From Parachlorella kessleri (lineage: Eukaryota > Chlorophyta > Trebouxiophyceae > Chlorellales > Chlorellaceae): 34,914 nt of DNA. Position 1 is the first letter of the stretch. Each line of letters begins with the position of its first letter. Of this stretch, positions 33,075 through 34,914 are shown in pieces. The notes beneath the pieces were generated by a model. It was not told the origin of the DNA. It did no database searches and saw only the letters and a list, made by a program, of their open reading frames with translations. The translations under genes were made by a program, and so were the position numbers. The stretch lies in the NCBI GenBank assembly GCA_001598975.1, contig BBXU01002690.1:1-34914 (forward strand), read 5' to 3'.

Positions 33075-34802
33075 ATGGCCTCACCGTCCACTGCTCCTCG
33101 TGAGTTTGCGCTATTCACCCAGGCCGCTCCCAACGGCAGCATCAACAACGAGGTGCGCGAAATCTGGTCTTGCGTTGGTTTTGGGCGCGGACAGGTGGCA
33201 TCAAGTGAGCACTTGATCAAGTGAGCACTGCCAAATGGCTCCCTCTCTTTGCAAGGCTTTCTGGACAGTCGCTGAGGACGTTGTCCTGCTGTTTGCAGGC
33301 GCTGAAGACCATCCTTGCCGAGTACGGCAGTGCCCCTGCACCTGAGGGTAAGTGGCCATAGGCCCAGGCTTGACCGCACCAGGCTGAAGGCAAAACAGGA
33401 GGGACTGCAATTTCGGTCTGGGTAGACGAGCTCAGCTGTGTGAACGGGTTCTCCGCGATTGGTAGGGGTAGGGCGTCATCTTGGCCGGGGCCAGCTGCAT
33501 TCATTATACTCCAGGGGTTCACCCTCTACGGTAGCCCGGTGTGTGTCAGCCCCTCTGCTGTATCGCCTGGGCAACCCGGCTAAGAATCGTCTACCCATCA
33601 GCCCTACCATGCTTGATGCAGTACTGAGTCCTGCTTCAGACAATTAATCATTCTTGCTTCTGACCTGTTCTGTGCCTATTACATTTTCAGACAACCACTG
33701 TAAAACAAGATATCCTCATTTGCACAATCTGGCAGCACGGTGTGTTGCACTTGCAGGTGCGGTCGACTTTGCAGCCGTGGCCCCTGCGCTAAAGAAGGAG
33801 CAGACCCACCACCCCGAGGGCGACGGTAACTGCCTTGGCTTTGCGGCGTTGGACAGCAAGGTGTGCTGGTGCCTCACCTCTTCACCCGCAAGTCGTTGGG
33901 CCCTGATGACATCCGCATCCAGATCACCCACTGCGGCATCTGCCACAGGTGCGCTACACAAAGAGCACACACACCATGAGGGCCATCCAGCAGCCTGCTA
34001 GGTCGCACTAGGCAGCATCGCTATAGGCATCAGGCCACCTGGCTACCTGCCATTGTCACTGCCGTATCAGGCCCTTGGATGCTCTCCAGATGTTGTAGTG
34101 TGTCGTTTACCTTATCCACGTTTCCACACTTCCCATGCCGCCGGCACAACTGCCTGCCAGCGACTTAACTGCTGCTGCAGTGACCTGCACCAGATCAAGA
34201 ACGAGTGGTTCAACAGCAAGTACCCCATGGTGCCTGGCCACGAGATTGTGGGCATCGTGACAGAAGTGGGCGATAACGTGACTGACTTCAAGGCAAGCAA
34301 TGTCGTCCACACCCATGTCGTCTCCTCAGGTTGCGCAATGTCCCAAGCCTTGCCTTGCTTACACTTCGAGTGCCAAAAGCTGCCTGCCAGTGATTGATGT
34401 GAAGGCTGCAAAAATCGAAGTCTGTTGTAACTTGTTATCAGGTACTGGGCTGAAAGTGGAAAGAAGCTGTGGCATACCAAGTCGTGACAAGCAGGCTTGC
34501 AGGTGCAGCTCTGGCGTTCCTGGTGATACAGTGTCAAGGGCCTAGCAGAAAGCGAATTTGGGCAGGCAGGCAAGGACATCTAGTTCTTGAGCAGAAGGCT
34601 GAACTTGACAAATGCTGGTGCAGGTTGGCGATCGCGCCGGCATTGGCTGCATGATTGACTCCTGCCAGCAGTGCGAGCAGTGCAAGGAGCATTTGGAGCA
34701 GCATTGCTCAGGCGGCGGCTCAATCTCTACCTACAATGCTACCTACCCAGACGGCACCCTCACCCAGGGAGGCTACTCTACGCACTATGTGGTCAGCAAG
34801 AA
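33075..34802 (+). CDS. Cinnamyl/NADP-type alcohol dehydrogenase, 5' part (runs off the window)
   Basis: Exons: 33075-33152, 33299-33347, 33757-33948 (contains a frame break), 34181-34292 and 34624-34802; the gene continues to the right. Zinc-dependent medium-chain dehydrogenases of the CAD group interconvert aldehydes and alcohols with NADP(H). Motifs are FAALDSK, VLVPHLFTRK, the catalytic-zinc region THCGICHSDLH, NEWFNSKYPMVPGHEIVGIV, TEVGDNVTDFK, VGDRAGIG and the structural-zinc cysteines CMIDSCQQCEQCKEHLEQHC. They end with GGYSTHYVV before a GTGAGT donor. The N-terminal 45 residues are extra compared with many CADs and include an AVAPALKKEQ-like region in exon 3. FAALDSK and VLVPHLF are in different frames: either one base is missing near 33860 or a 35-nt intron (33826-33860) is removed. 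The intron after VTDFK starts with GC rather than GT. Confidence 0.88.
34293..34623 (+). other. GC-AG intron in the alcohol dehydrogenase gene
   Basis: The exon ends AAG and the intron begins GCAAGC, ending CTGGTGCAG. Joining here gives VTDFK-VGDRAGIG, the expected family order, in frame. The nearest GT alternative (GTCGTC at 34302) would insert three residues and is a poor donor. GC donors normally need a strong flanking AG and AAG, as seen here. Confidence 0.75.
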
Positions 34803-34914
34803 GTGAGTGGATGGCTATCTACTTGGCCTGTTGAAGCTTGCAGAACTGGACTAGGTTGCTGCCAGTGGTAGCATTCTTCTTCTGCAAGGCTTCTGCAAGG
34901 CCACTCCCGAGCAT

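Overview
This is nuclear DNA from a photosynthetic eukaryote, most likely a chlorophyte green alga (Trebouxiophyceae-like is my guess and is not proven). The genes are cut into many short exons by 100-580 nt introns with GTGAGT/GTAAGT-type donors and TGCAG acceptors. TGTAA motifs, the usual green-algal polyadenylation signal, follow several stop codons. Several proteins start with Arg/Ser/Ala-rich transit-peptide-like leaders, and the gene content is plant-like (EMB8-type hydrolase, plant-type cysteine oxidase, CAD-type dehydrogenase). I built the gene models by hand from splice consensus, reading-frame phase and remembered family motifs. Every listed junction keeps frame except one in the last gene.

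Left part (1-13.1 kb): three dispersed tandem paralogues of a small secreted six-cysteine protein that I do not recognise (copy 1 <265-1440, copy 2 7679-9362, copy 3 11325-13047, all plus strand). They share a 40-nt signal-peptide exon (seen in copies 2 and 3), the same intron phases, six cysteines in register, and an apparent intron just after the stop codon. Between copies 1 and 2 sits an intact ten-exon fructosamine/ribulosamine-3-kinase gene (2679-6370). A 200-bp direct repeat and paired palindromes lie between copies 2 and 3.

Middle (13.1-22.7 kb): a poorly resolved stretch with one weak minus-strand gene candidate, then a ten-exon minus-strand RNF121/RNF175-type membrane RING E3 ligase (15443-18881). 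It is divergent, across 248 bp, from an EMB8/ABHD-type alpha/beta hydrolase (19130-22689, plus).

Right part (22.7-34.9 kb, all plus): an Aim25-type phospholipid scramblase (23600-27899), a plant-cysteine-oxidase/ADO-type thiol dioxygenase (28654-31185) with a decayed second copy of its exon 2 about 550 bp past its stop, and the 5' part of a cinnamyl/NADP alcohol dehydrogenase (33075 to beyond the window). The last gene has an apparent one-base frameshift and a GC-AG intron.

This is a eukaryotic gene neighbourhood, not an operon. The neighbours have separate jobs: protein deglycation, ER or Golgi protein turnover, lipid hydrolysis and scrambling, oxygen sensing through N-terminal cysteine, and alcohol/aldehyde redox. 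I found no CRISPR array, intact transposon, rRNA or tRNA gene. The most novel content is the six-cysteine secreted family.
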